Assembly (NCBI GenBank): GCA_963626805.1 | Contig: CAVFXS010000066.1 | Span: 76,351 to 140,350 of the forward strand | Direction: 5' to 3' | From: CAG-632 sp963626805 | GTDB taxonomy: Bacteria; Bacillota; Clostridia; Lachnospirales; Lachnospiraceae | Length of the DNA: 64,000 nucleotides | In this document: positions 1 to 9,045 of the stretch, in pieces | How positions within the stretch are numbered: position 1 is the stretch's first letter | Layout of the letters: every line of letters starts with the position of its first letter | Notes under the pieces: generated by a model | What the model saw: the letters and a program-made list of their open reading frames with translations, nothing else | What the model was told of the DNA's origin: nothing | Database searches by the model: none | Made by a program: the position numbers and the translations under genes

Positions 1-1
1 C

Positions 2-514
2 ATCATACTGACACAGTATGTGGAATATGATGAAGCCAAGATGAAAGAACAGGGATTGTTAGATGGAACTACATTTGCAGAGTTTCAGGCACAAAACAGC
101 GATAAGGTACAAATCACCGTGGATGACAGTATGTATGACATTGTATCAAATGCAACTGGAATCAAGACAAATTCCATTTCAATCATTGCATATCAGGTAC
201 CGTTGTTTTATCCGAAGGAGAAATCACAGGTTGCAGTATCCAATATTTTACAGATTGTACTGGCTGTGTTGATTGTTGCACTTTTGGTATTTGTTGTAAT
301 GAAGGGTATGAAAACGGCAGAGGTAACAGAACTTGAACCGGAATTATCTGTGGAGGCATTATTGGCAACTACGAAAGAAAACCAGAATCTGGAAGATATA
401 GAATTTAACGAAAAGACAGCAACCAGACAAAGAATCGAAAAGTTTGTGGAAGAAAATCCGGAGGCTGTGGCACAGCTTTTGCGTAACTGGCTAAATGATG
501 ATGATTGGGAGTGA
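2..514 (+). CDS. fliF: FliF flagellar MS-ring protein, 3' part only
   Basis: The gene is cut by the window start; reading frame 2 is open from the first base and gives the last 170 or so residues. FliF forms the membrane MS ring that carries the switch and export gate. A periplasmic stretch is followed by a hydrophobic segment at about nt 239-311 (ILQIVLAVLIVALLVFVVM), then a cytoplasmic acidic tail. The C-terminus (NPEAVAQLLRNWL) is the conserved FliG-binding motif of FliF. The stop lies 5 nt before the fliG ATG, as expected for the first pair of a fla/che operon. The N-terminal ring-building motifs are outside the window. Confidence 0.93.
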   Translation: MILTQYVEYDEAKMKEQGLLDGTTFAEFQAQNSDKVQITVDDSMYDIVSNATGIKTNSISIIAYQVPLFYPKEKSQVAVSNILQIVLAVLIVALLVFVVMKGMKTAEVTELEPELSVEALLATTKENQNLEDIEFNEKTATRQRIEKFVEENPEAVAQLLRNWLNDDDWE

Positions 515-519
515 TAGAT

Positions 520-1533
520 ATGACAGCAAGTGAAAATAACTTATCTGGAGTTCAGAAGGCAGCGATTCTTCTGATTGCATTGGGACCGGAAATGTCAGCA
601 TCTGTATTTAAACATTTGAAGGAAGATGAAATTGAGCAGCTGACACTGGAGATAGCAAATACAAGAAGTGTATCCTCCTCTCTTAAGAATGAAATTCTGG
701 ATGAATTCTATGAGGTGTGTCTGGCACAGCAATACATAGCGGAGGGTGGCATCGGATATGCCAAGACATTGCTTGATAAGGCACTGGGTGAGGACCGTGC
801 ACAGGAAGTGATCGGAAGACTGACTGCATCTTTGCAGGTACGACCATTTGAGTTTGTGCGGAAAGCAGATGCCAGTCAGCTCCTAAACTTTATACAGGAT
901 GAACATCCACAGACCATTGCATTGATTCTTTCATATCTGCCAGCAGCACAGGCAGCATCGGTGATCGGAGCATTGCCACCGGAAAAACAGTCCGATGTAG
1001 CGAAGAGAATTGCAACCATGGATCGCACTTCTCCGGATGTTATCAAGGAAGTAGAGGATATTCTGGAACGGAAGCTGGCATCCCTGGTGAATCAGGATTA
1101 CACGATCGTTGGTGGTGTCGATTCGATTGTAAATATTCTGAATACGGTTGACCGTGGTACAGAGAAGCATATTATGGAGACTCTGGAAATTGAAGAGCCA
1201 GAACTGGCAGATGAAATCCGTCGTAAGATGTTTGTATTCGAAGATATTCTTACACTGGATAATCGTGCAATACAGACCGTCCTTAGAGAGGTTGATAATA
1301 ACGAGCTGGCAATTGCACTTAAGAATGCAAATGAAGACGTACAGAACGTAATCTTCAGCAACCTGTCATCCCGTTTGGCAGACATGATCCGGGAGGATAT
1401 GGAATATATGGGTCCTGTTCGTCTGAAGGATGTAGAAGATGCACAGCAGAAGATCGTAAATATTATTCGAAAGCTGGAAGACTCCGGAGATATTGTTATC
1501 TCCCGTGGCGGAGGTGACGAGATCATTGTCTAA
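520..1533 (+). CDS. fliG: FliG flagellar motor switch protein
   Basis: Rotor protein of the C ring that joins FliF to FliM and meets the MotA stator. The 337 residues match the usual length. The middle domain carries the EHPQTIALIL signature at about residues 130-140, and the C-terminal torque domain has the charged helix region (NRAIQTVLREVDNNELAIALK). I chose the ATG at 520, preceded by GGGAG with 8 nt spacing, over an upstream in-frame TTG at 505 that lies inside fliF. The last codons overlap the start of fliH, suggesting translational coupling. Confidence 0.95.
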   Translation: MTASENNLSGVQKAAILLIALGPEMSASVFKHLKEDEIEQLTLEIANTRSVSSSLKNEILDEFYEVCLAQQYIAEGGIGYAKTLLDKALGEDRAQEVIGRLTASLQVRPFEFVRKADASQLLNFIQDEHPQTIALILSYLPAAQAASVIGALPPEKQSDVAKRIATMDRTSPDVIKEVEDILERKLASLVNQDYTIVGGVDSIVNILNTVDRGTEKHIMETLEIEEPELADEIRRKMFVFEDILTLDNRAIQTVLREVDNNELAIALKNANEDVQNVIFSNLSSRLADMIREDMEYMGPVRLKDVEDAQQKIVNIIRKLEDSGDIVISRGGGDEIIV

Positions 1534-2326
1534 TCTGTATAAGAATGGGTTTGTGGCATTTTCCAAACAGAATACGCTGGTGATTGATGCGAATCATAAC
1601 CGGATCATTCGCCAGATGGAGGAACAGAAGCAAAAAGAAGCAAAACAGCAGGAATCAGAAGAAGGAGAGGCAGCGGAAGACGATGCATTCCATTCTTTTG
1701 AAATTGAGAATATTGATATGACAAATGTTCGGGAGCAGGCAAATGCAGTCTTTGAAAATGCGAGGGCGGCTGCGGAGAAAATTCTGGAAGAAGCCAGGGC
1801 AGAGGCTTTGATGCTGAAAGAGGAGGAAAAACAGAACGGACATGACGAGGGTTATCGAAAGGGAATGGAAGATGCCCGGGAACAGCTGACAGCGCAGGAA
1901 GCAGAACAGTTGGATCATTTTGAAAGAATGAAGCAATCCCTGGAGGATGATTATGGCAGAGAGGTACAGACGATCGAACCGATGTTGGTAGATGTGATCT
2001 GTAAGCTGCTTCATAAGATAACCGGGGTGCTGGTTTCGGATTATCATGATGTGCTTGTTCATATTATTGATAATGCGGTAAAGGGTGTTGAGAATAGTAT
2101 ACATCTGGCAATTAAAGTTTCAGAGGATGATTATGCAGATGTTTACAGCAGGTTTGATTTCCTGAAACAGCAGATGGACTCCAATACGGATTTGGAACTG
2201 ATTGCAGATCCGAAGCTAAACAAGCTGGAGTGTTTGATTGAAACAGATACAGGAATTATTAATTGTGGTCTGGATGAGCAGCTGGAGAATTTGATCACGA
2301 ATCTAAAACTGCTTTCAATTACCTGA
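1526..2326 (+). CDS. fliH: FliH flagellar export ATPase regulator
   Basis: Predicted FliH, the peripheral stalk-like protein that binds and restrains the FliI export ATPase. The N-terminus (SNLYKNGFVAFS, then VIDANHN) resembles clostridial FliH. Residues about 30-145 are rich in Glu, Ala and Lys and look coiled-coil; the C-terminal 100 residues form the V-ATPase E-like part. The best start is the TTG at 1526, 11 nt after GGAGG at 1510-1514; this places the start inside the end of fliG (8-nt overlap). An in-frame upstream start at 1493 has no ribosome site. Assignment rests on position between fliG and fliI plus these features, since FliH is poorly conserved. Confidence 0.85.
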   Translation: MSNLYKNGFVAFSKQNTLVIDANHNRIIRQMEEQKQKEAKQQESEEGEAAEDDAFHSFEIENIDMTNVREQANAVFENARAAAEKILEEARAEALMLKEEEKQNGHDEGYRKGMEDAREQLTAQEAEQLDHFERMKQSLEDDYGREVQTIEPMLVDVICKLLHKITGVLVSDYHDVLVHIIDNAVKGVENSIHLAIKVSEDDYADVYSRFDFLKQQMDSNTDLELIADPKLNKLECLIETDTGIINCGLDEQLENLITNLKLLSIT

Positions 2327-2340
2327 TATCAGGAGATTAT

Positions 2341-3648
2341 ATGATTGATATTACGAAATATGAAGAACTGCTTTCAAAATCTTTTTCCAAGGAGCTGGGA
2401 AAGGTAACGAAGGTAGTAGGACTTACAATTGAATCAGCCGGACCATCCGCAAAGTTAAATGATCTTTGTATTATTACATCCAAGGATGGAAATCAGCGTG
2501 TAACGGCAGAGGTAGTAGGATTTAATGATAACCGGATTTTGCTGATGCCATTCCGGTCAGTGGTTGGAATCGGAATCGGAGCAACTGTCGAAAATACAGG
2601 ATGTCCGTTTCGGGTATATGTTGGTTCGGAACTGTTGGGGCAGGTGCTGGACGGTTTGGGACAACCATTAAATGGGGAAACGCTGGTGTTGCCTGAGACT
2701 TATCCGGTAGAGGCAGAACCACCGGATCCAATGAAGAGAAAGATCATATCTGAGATTCTTCCTCTTGGAGTAAAAGCGGTGGATGGACTGCTTACAATAG
2801 GAAAGGGCCAGCGAATCGGAATTTTTGCTGGTAGCGGTGTAGGTAAAAGTACACTGCTTGGTATGTTTGCACGTAATACAAAGGCAGATATCAATGTGAT
2901 TGCGTTGATCGGAGAACGGGGAAGAGAAGTAGGAGAATTTATAGAGCGAGATTTGGGAGAAGAGGGAATGCAACGGTCTGTATTGATTGTTGCCACTTCT
3001 GATAAACCGGCACTGATTAGGAATAAGGCGGCGAAAACGGCAACCGCAATTGCAGAATATTTCAGGGATCAGGGCAGAGATGTGCTGCTGATGATGGATT
3101 CTCTGACACGATTTTCCATGGCACAGAGGGAGATAGGACTTGCTTCCGGAGAACCGCCGGTAACGAGAGGATATCCGCCGAGCGTATATTCGGAAATGCC
3201 GAAGCTGCTGGAGCGGGCAGGGAATACAGAGAATGGCTCTATTACCGGATTATATACCGTGCTGGTGGATGGTGATGATTTTAATGAACCGATCACAGAT
3301 ACCGCACGGGGAATTCTGGACGGACACATTGTGTTGTCCAGAAAACTGGGACACAAAAACCACTATCCGGCGATCGATGTGTTGCAGAGTATCTCCAGAT
3401 GCATGAGTCAGATTGCTTCCAGGGAGCATAAACAGGCAGCGTCAAAACTGAAAACGGTTCTGGCAACCTATCAGGAAGCAGAGGATCTGATCAATATTGG
3501 GGCTTACCGTGCAGGCTCGAATCCGGAGATTGATTATGCGATCTCCAAGATCAATCAGGTCAATGAGTTCCTGATGCAGGATGTGGATAGTCGTTATCTG
3601 CTGGAGGATGAGTTAAAGCAGATGGAACAGATCTTTGAAGAATCGTAA
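2341..3648 (+). CDS. fliI: FliI flagellum-specific export ATPase
   Basis: Cytoplasmic ATPase of the flagellar type III export apparatus, related to the F1 beta subunit. The 435 residues are family-typical. Walker A is GSGVGKST at residues 164-171, Walker B is DVLLMMD near 247-253, followed by SLTRFSMAQREIGLASGEPP, which is diagnostic for FliI/YscN ATPases. The N-terminal beta-barrel domain and C-terminal helical domain are both present. ATG at 2341 is preceded by AGGAG. It sits between fliH and fliJ, its regulator and its central-stalk partner. Confidence 0.96.
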   Translation: MIDITKYEELLSKSFSKELGKVTKVVGLTIESAGPSAKLNDLCIITSKDGNQRVTAEVVGFNDNRILLMPFRSVVGIGIGATVENTGCPFRVYVGSELLGQVLDGLGQPLNGETLVLPETYPVEAEPPDPMKRKIISEILPLGVKAVDGLLTIGKGQRIGIFAGSGVGKSTLLGMFARNTKADINVIALIGERGREVGEFIERDLGEEGMQRSVLIVATSDKPALIRNKAAKTATAIAEYFRDQGRDVLLMMDSLTRFSMAQREIGLASGEPPVTRGYPPSVYSEMPKLLERAGNTENGSITGLYTVLVDGDDFNEPITDTARGILDGHIVLSRKLGHKNHYPAIDVLQSISRCMSQIASREHKQAASKLKTVLATYQEAEDLINIGAYRAGSNPEIDYAISKINQVNEFLMQDVDSRYLLEDELKQMEQIFEES

Positions 3649-3677
3649 ATGATACAGTAGAAGGAAATCGGAGTCAG

Positions 3678-4130
3678 ATGGCAAAGTTTTACTATCGTAT
3701 GCAAAGCATATTGGATATTAAATATAAGCTGGAAGAACAGGCGAAGCAGGAGTTTTCTGCTGCACAGAGCCGGTATCAGAAGGAGACGGAACGGCTGGAG
3801 CTGTTTCGACAGCGAAAGGAAGCATATTTTCAGGAAATGCGGACCTATGCAGAGGATCGTTTGAATGTTTTGGAACTGGAACGGTGTAATCAGGCGATAG
3901 CAGTTATGGAAGAAAAGATAAAGGAACAAAAGGAAGTTGTTTTCCGTGCAATGGCAGAGGTAGATAAGGCAAGACAGAAGCTGAATCAGTGCGTACAGGA
4001 ACGGAAGACACATGAGAAGCTGAAGGAGCATCAATTTGAAGAATTTCTTCAAGAATTGAATGCAGAAGAACGCAAGGAAATCGACGAACTGGTAAGCTAT
4101 CGATACAGCCAGTCGGAGGAAGGAGACTGA
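3678..4130 (+). CDS. fliJ: FliJ flagellar export chaperone/stalk protein
   Basis: A 150-residue protein that is almost entirely charged, heptad-rich helix (Glu, Lys, Gln, Arg), as expected for FliJ, the antiparallel coiled coil that inserts into the FliI hexamer. Sequence conservation in this family is low, so the call rests on length, coiled-coil character, the typical N-terminus (FYYRMQSILDIKYKLEEQAK) and the position directly after fliI. The stop is 2 nt before the start of the next gene. Confidence 0.85.
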   Translation: MAKFYYRMQSILDIKYKLEEQAKQEFSAAQSRYQKETERLELFRQRKEAYFQEMRTYAEDRLNVLELERCNQAIAVMEEKIKEQKEVVFRAMAEVDKARQKLNQCVQERKTHEKLKEHQFEEFLQELNAEERKEIDELVSYRYSQSEEGD

Positions 4131-4132
4131 TC

Positions 4133-4864
4133 ATGGCAAAAGTAAAGGATGATGAGGAGAAGGCAGGAGGAAAGCTGCTGTCGGCTGTTCTCATTTTTAT
4201 GATTATAGTAGTGTGGCTGGCAGCTATGGTGATTCTGATCAAGCTGGATGTGGGACACTTCGGGAGCGGGATTCTGCGCCCGGTTCTGAAGGATGTACCG
4301 GTGATCAATATGATATTGCCGGCGGCTTCCGATGATGAAGCGGCAAATGAGAGCTCGCTGCCATATAAAAATCTGGCAGAGGCACTGGCACAGATTGATG
4401 TTTTGAATGAAACTGTGGCTACAGATCAGGAGAAAATACAGACCATGACAGAACAGATTCAGGAAAAAGACAGTGAAATTGCCCGACTGAAGGGCTTTGA
4501 GGATGATCAGGAGAGATTTACTCAATTAAAAAATGATTTTTATAACGAAGTGGTCTATGGAAATTCGGCTCCAGATGCCGATACATATATTAAGTGGTAC
4601 GAGTCCATAGATGCAGATGCGGCAGAGGAGATTTACCGACAGGTCGTAGCGAAGGAGGAGGCAAGCTCGGAGATTAAAGATCTGGCTACCACCTATGCAG
4701 AGATGGAACCGGCATCAGCGGCGAAGATTCTTGAAACCATGAAGGGAGATCTGGATACAGTTACCCAGATTATGAGAGAAATGTCTTCTTCTGACCGGGC
4801 GGAAATCATGGCCGAGATGGATCCGGATTTTGCAGCCAATATTACTAAAAAGCTCATGCCATAA
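4133..4864 (+). CDS. ylxF: YlxF/MotE-like flagellar membrane protein
   Basis: 243 residues between fliJ and fliK, the place held by ylxF in Bacillus. One membrane segment lies at about residues 15-37 (LLSAVLIFMIIVVWLAAMVILI), then a predicted coiled coil (about 80-125), then a C-terminal helical domain like the MgtE N-terminal domain (MEPASAAKILETM, MDPDFAANITKKL). In some bacteria MotE-type proteins act as chaperones for the stator protein MotC; whether this one does is unknown. It may instead help the export apparatus or FliK. Start ATG 4133 has GGAAGGAG upstream, inside the end of fliJ. Confidence 0.75.
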   Translation: MAKVKDDEEKAGGKLLSAVLIFMIIVVWLAAMVILIKLDVGHFGSGILRPVLKDVPVINMILPAASDDEAANESSLPYKNLAEALAQIDVLNETVATDQEKIQTMTEQIQEKDSEIARLKGFEDDQERFTQLKNDFYNEVVYGNSAPDADTYIKWYESIDADAAEEIYRQVVAKEEASSEIKDLATTYAEMEPASAAKILETMKGDLDTVTQIMREMSSSDRAEIMAEMDPDFAANITKKLMP

Positions 4865-4875
4865 GAGTGGTTCTT

Positions 4876-4890
4876 ATACGCCAGGCGTAT
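4876..4890. repeat. 15-nt dyad between ylxF and fliK
   Basis: ATACGCC-A-GGCGTAT is a perfect 7-bp inverted repeat with a single central base, in the 61-nt gap before fliK. It has no T-run, so it does not look like a terminator. It could be a protein-binding site or a chance dyad. Confidence 0.4.
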
Positions 4891-4925
4891 TAGAATAAAT
4901 AGAATACAGGAAAGGAGGAACGCGG

Positions 4926-6308
4926 ATGACAACACAGAGTGCAGGTGGATTGAATCTGATAGGAAACCTGCTTGCGGCTCAGTCTGTACGGAGCCAGATG
5001 ACAGATATGTCAGAATCCTTTCAGTCCTATGTGGAAACAAGTGGAAAAACACAGACGGGAGCTAAGGATAGACAGAAAGTATCTGCAGGCATTGGACAGA
5101 AGGATGTCTCACATCAGGATGCATATGCAGCCGGATGCGCAGATGGTGAACGTTATGAAACGGGAATCAGAGATGACCGGACTGTTGATACACAGGCGGT
5201 GGGAAGCACATCTGCGGAGGATGGCATTTCAAAGGATCAGCTGAAAGAACTGATATCTGAAATGCGGGATGCATTAAAGAAGAGTCTGAATCTGGATGAT
5301 GAACGGCTGGATGATTTACTGGCTCAGCTGAATCTGAATGTACCACAGCTTTTACAGCCAGAGAATCTTCAGAACCTGTTGCTGACAGCAACCGGAAAAG
5401 AACCATTGGATCTGGTTACGGACAGTTCGTTGGCAGATCTGTTGCAGAATATGAAGCAGTCACTGGGTATGCTGGTCGGAGAGCTGGGAATGGATGCACA
5501 GGATGTCGATTCCGGGCAGATGGCAGAATTACTGAAACAGCTTTCTGAACCGGATGAGGATGTCGGTGTACGGGCGTTCAAGACAGATGAAGTGGCAGAT
5601 GGTGAAAACCATACAGCACCGGAGACGGAAGTGCTGGCAACGCAGAAGGATGATTTGCCGGAGCTTAAGAATCAGGCGGAAGAGTATACGGTTCATGAGG
5701 AAAACACAGGAATTGATGTGACGGTGAAGTCCCAGGCAGAGACAGAAGATCCGGGAACCGGACGTGGTGAAAACTTCCGACAGGAGATTGCAGGTGGAAT
5801 TGTAAACCAGTTATCACAGGCAGTTCAGGATACGGAAGCGGTACCGGCGGCTTTTCAGGCAGATGTACAGCAGGCAGAGATTTTACAGCAGCTGGTAGAT
5901 CAGATTCGTGTATTCCAGGGAAATGATATTCAGAGAATGGAAGTACAGCTGTATCCGGAGCATCTTGGTAAGGTACAGATACAGGTAGCGATGAAGAGCG
6001 GAGTGATGACAGCACAGATCACCACAGAGACAGAGCTTGCAAAGCAGGTGATCGAAAGTCAGCTGGTGCAGCTGAAAGAAAACTTCGAGCAGCAGAACCT
6101 GAAGGTGGACGCAGTAGAAGTCAGCGTGGCAACATCCGGCTTCCAGAGTGAACAGGAGCGTCAGGATGGAATGAGTCAGCAGGAAGATAGGACAACCATC
6201 CGGAAGCGAGGCTTACGGGGAATGAGCTTCGAGGAAGAAGAGCCGGAAGAGGGACTGGAAACCGAGATGCTGAAAGCACAGGGAGCCAGTGTTGAGTTTC
6301 AGGCATAA
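4926..6308 (+). CDS. fliK: FliK flagellar hook-length control protein
   Basis: 460-residue protein with a long, low-complexity, Gln/Asp/Glu-rich N-terminal part and a compact C-terminal hook-length domain at about residues 320-405 (RMEVQLYPEHLGKVQIQVAM, then LKENFEQQNLKVDAVEVSV), which matches the Flg_hook family. FliK is exported as a molecular ruler and switches export from hook to filament substrates by contacting FlhB. ATG 4926 follows AAAGGAGGAAC. It sits before flgD and flgE, whose assembly it controls. Confidence 0.9.
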   Translation: MTTQSAGGLNLIGNLLAAQSVRSQMTDMSESFQSYVETSGKTQTGAKDRQKVSAGIGQKDVSHQDAYAAGCADGERYETGIRDDRTVDTQAVGSTSAEDGISKDQLKELISEMRDALKKSLNLDDERLDDLLAQLNLNVPQLLQPENLQNLLLTATGKEPLDLVTDSSLADLLQNMKQSLGMLVGELGMDAQDVDSGQMAELLKQLSEPDEDVGVRAFKTDEVADGENHTAPETEVLATQKDDLPELKNQAEEYTVHEENTGIDVTVKSQAETEDPGTGRGENFRQEIAGGIVNQLSQAVQDTEAVPAAFQADVQQAEILQQLVDQIRVFQGNDIQRMEVQLYPEHLGKVQIQVAMKSGVMTAQITTETELAKQVIESQLVQLKENFEQQNLKVDAVEVSVATSGFQSEQERQDGMSQQEDRTTIRKRGLRGMSFEEEEPEEGLETEMLKAQGASVEFQA

Positions 6309-6325
6309 CAGAAAGGAGGAACAAA

Positions 6326-6847
6326 ATGGCAGTAAGTGGAATTGATACAACATCAGCGGCGGCATTGACGCAAAAGACAACTAATGCAACGAGTAGCGTA
6401 TTGGACAAGGATGCATTTTTACAGCTTCTGGTAAAACAGATGCAATATCAGGATCCGTTATCACCGACAGATAATACAGAGTATATGTCTCAGCTGGCAC
6501 AGTTTTCGGAAATGGAAGCAATGAATAATCTGAACACTTCTTATGAAAATTCTCAGGCATTAGGACTGGTAGGACAGTATGTTTTGTTGAATACAAAAGA
6601 TGCATCCGGTAATGCAAAACAGGTTGGTGGACTGGTACAGTATGTAACAATCAGTAACAATCAGGCGTTGCTTCGTGTGAATGATGAATATTATACGATG
6701 GACGAACTGGATTCCGTTGTGGATTATGACTATATCCAGTACCTGAATAAGAAGGCACAGGAAGCAGCCGGTGAAACAACTGATGACACAGATAAGAAGG
6801 ATGAGACCAATACCGATACTGACAATACGACTCAGGAAAAGGAGTGA
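6326..6847 (+). CDS. flgD: FlgD flagellar hook cap protein, short form
   Basis: 173 residues. Residues about 28-75 contain the conserved hook-cap block (DAFLQLLVKQMQYQDPLSP, TDNTEYMSQLAQFS). At about 170 residues it is shorter than enterobacterial FlgD and lacks most of the C-terminal fibronectin/tudor-like portion, as is common in clostridia. The last 30 residues are a very acidic Asp/Thr/Lys tail. FlgD caps the growing hook and is exported by the flagellar system. Strong AAAGGAGG site before ATG 6326. Confidence 0.92.
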   Translation: MAVSGIDTTSAAALTQKTTNATSSVLDKDAFLQLLVKQMQYQDPLSPTDNTEYMSQLAQFSEMEAMNNLNTSYENSQALGLVGQYVLLNTKDASGNAKQVGGLVQYVTISNNQALLRVNDEYYTMDELDSVVDYDYIQYLNKKAQEAAGETTDDTDKKDETNTDTDNTTQEKE

Positions 6848-6853
6848 GGCTGA

Positions 6854-7273
6854 ATGAATCAGATTAAAAATCAGATTTATTCTATGGATCAGATTGCGGG
6901 AGAGTATCTTAAGACAAAGAAAGTGTCCGCAAACACTTCGATGTCAAAGACGGAGATGTCCTTTCAGGATGTTCTGCAGCAGAAAAAACTGGGACTGGAA
7001 TCAGCATTGCAGACCGGACAGTCAGTCACATTTTCTAAGCATGCAAATGAGCGGCTGGATCTTCGTAACATACATCTGACAGATATGCAGATGCAGAGAC
7101 TGAATCAGGGCGTTGAGCAGGCGAGAGGACGGAATATTAAAGAGTCGCTGGTAATGCTGGATGATCTGGCATTTATCGTGAATGTCAGAAACAATACGGT
7201 GGTAACCGCATTAGATCATAGCGGAGAAGCTGGACAGGTATTTACAAATATTGATGGAGCTGTAATTATTTAG
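6854..7273 (+). CDS. TIGR02530-type flagellar operon protein
   Basis: 139-residue protein in the usual slot between flgD and flgE in Firmicutes. The central part (VTFSKHANERLDLRNIHL) and the C-terminal part (AFIVNVRNNTVVTAL) match my recollection of the uncharacterised TIGR02530/DUF3766 flagellar operon family. No signal peptide or membrane segment is seen. Its function is not established; position suggests a role in hook assembly or hook-gene regulation. It is followed by a 77-nt spacer before flgE. Confidence 0.75.
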   Translation: MNQIKNQIYSMDQIAGEYLKTKKVSANTSMSKTEMSFQDVLQQKKLGLESALQTGQSVTFSKHANERLDLRNIHLTDMQMQRLNQGVEQARGRNIKESLVMLDDLAFIVNVRNNTVVTALDHSGEAGQVFTNIDGAVII

Positions 7274-7350
7274 CTGGACCGAAAAGGAAGCTTGGAATTC
7301 CCGACTGACAGACGGAATTCGTTACAGACAGAAGAAGGAGGTCATGTAAT

Positions 7351-8677
7351 ATGATGCGATCATTATATTCTGGAGTGGCAGGTCTTAAGACACACCAGAC
7401 CAGGATGGATGTTATAGGTAATAATATTGCGAATGTTAACACGGTTGGATTTAAGAGTAGTTCTGTACAATTTATGGATGTTTTGTATCAGACAACCCAG
7501 CGGGCGACCGGATCGAATGCAGCAAATGGTGCCGGTGGTACCAATGCGAAACAGATTGGACTTGGAACTACAACCGCTACGATTACAAAGGATTTATCAG
7601 GTACCGGCTCTGCAGAAACTACAAATAATCCATACGATCTGATGCTGAATAGTGATTCATTCTTTATCGTAAGCCGTGGTAATATGAATTATTTTACAAA
7701 GGTGGGTTCGTTTAAAACAGATAATGCCGGATATCTGGTTACCGGTAATGGTGAAATGGTTATGGGCTGGCAGGTAGATCCGGATGATCCTACAAAGATT
7801 CGTAAGGATACTGTATCAGCATTGCAGATTGAGTCTGCTGCTAATCAGTATTCTGAGCCACAGGCTACTACGGATGTATATATTTCGGGAAATATTGATA
7901 AGACAGATGAAGTATTTAATGATGGTGGAGCACGGGTTATGAATGTAACCATTTATGATGAAAAAGGTTATAGTTATAATGTTAAGCTGAATCTGAAACA
8001 GAATAATACAGCAGATCAGAATACATATACTATCAGTGTAGAAAGTATCACAGACAGCAACAATAAGCCAATCAGTGCTACCTATAGTCTGAGTGGAGAT
8101 CAGTTGGTATTTGATAAGGATACAGGTGCATTTAAGAGCGTTGGCGGCGGTAATTCAATTTCGCTGACCATTAATGATCAGGCTTTTTCAAAGATCAACA
8201 TGGATTTCAGTACTGCAACCATGTATGCGAGCAGTGCTACCTCAACAATCAAGGCAAGTCGTGGAGATTTAAGCGGCTTGGGCGGAGGTCGTAAGGTTGG
8301 TAAGCTGAATGAGGTAAGTATCAATACAGATGGAAAAATCTATGGTGTATATGATAATGGAGAGGAAAAGCTGCTTGGACAGATTGCGGTAGCAAAATTT
8401 ACTAATCCGGCTGGCTTGGAGGCGATTGGTAATAATCTGTATCAGACCACACAGAACTCCGGAGATTTTGATGGAATCGGACAGGAGGTTACCGAAGGCG
8501 GTGGAACGATGTCACAGGGTGTTCTTGAAATGTCAGATGTGGATCTTTCTACGGAATTTACAGACATGATTGTAACCCAGAGAGGTTTCCAGGCAAATTC
8601 CAGAATTATTACAACATCCGATACNNNNNNNNNNATCCGATACTATGCTGGAAGAATTGATTAATCTGAAACGATAA
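7351..8677 (+). CDS. flgE: FlgE flagellar hook protein, interrupted by an assembly gap
   Basis: N-terminus MMRSLYSGVAGLKTHQTRMD with GNNIANVNTVGFK is the classic rod/hook/filament signature, and GFQANSRIITTSD near the end is the matching C-terminal helix. FlgE forms the extracellular hook. Ten N bases (8625-8634) interrupt the gene and shift the frame. The 9 nt ATCCGATAC occur both just before and just after the Ns. Removing one copy plus the Ns restores one frame ending TMLEELINLKR and stop TAA at 8675-8677, giving 435 residues. I therefore annotate an intact gene. Start at 7351 follows AGAAGGAGG; ATG 7354 is equally possible. Confidence 0.93.
8625..8634. other. Assembly gap (10 N) flanked by a 9-bp duplication
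   Basis: Ten Ns lie between ATCCGATAC (8616-8624) and ATCCGATAC (8635-8643). The two flanks are most simply the same nine bases read on both sides of a contig join. Confidence 0.97.
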
Positions 8678-8695
8678 TTTATAAAAGATATGCTG

Positions 8696-8730
8696 AAACC
8701 GGCCAGATAGAACTACCTGACCGGTTTTTA
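8696..8730 (+). terminator. Rho-independent terminator after flgE
   Basis: AAACCGG (8696-8702) pairs with CCGGTTT (8721-8727), extended inwards by CAG/CTG after one mismatch, and is followed by a T-run (8725-8729). It is the only clear terminator inside the flagellar cluster and separates the hook genes from flbD-motAB. Confidence 0.75.
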
Positions 8731-8830
8731 GGTTTTAAATCTCCGGAATTGTAAAAAAGGGATGGCGAAAAAGTAAAGATTGTAGTAAAATATACATAAT
8801 GTAATTGCCTTATGGAAGGGAGTGGCGCAG

Positions 8831-9028
8831 ATGATTGAATTAACACGATTTAATGATACGCAGTTTACTTTAAATGCAGATATTATAGAGACTGTAGAAG
8901 AAACTCCGGATACAGTGATTACATTGATAACCGGGAAGAAGATTATTGTAAAAGAGAGCAGACAGGAAGTGGCTCGTTTGGTAAAGATATATAAAAATGA
9001 AATTTTTACCGGTAAGATTCTGAAATAA
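8831..9028 (+). CDS. flbD: FlbD/SwrD flagellar protein
   Basis: 65-residue protein with the family pattern MIELTRFNDTQFTLNADIIE, EETPDTVITL and GKKIIVKES. In Bacillus subtilis the homologue SwrD raises flagellar torque. I chose ATG 8831 because GGAAGGGAG lies 8 nt upstream; the in-frame GTG at 8822 would be inside that ribosome site. Directly followed by motA and motB, which fits a link with the stator. It is the first gene after the internal terminator. Confidence 0.9.
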   Translation: MIELTRFNDTQFTLNADIIETVEETPDTVITLITGKKIIVKESRQEVARLVKIYKNEIFTGKILK

Positions 9029-9045
9029 AGTGTGAGGTGGTTGCG

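Noticed and set aside
7295..7322. Two GAATTC hexamers in the flgE leader as a hairpin or operator
   Set aside because: Each hexamer is itself palindromic, so pairing between them is expected by chance; no T-run or conserved motif.
7351..8664. flgE as a frameshifted pseudogene
   Set aside because: The shift is explained by the 10 Ns and the duplicated 9-mer at the contig join.
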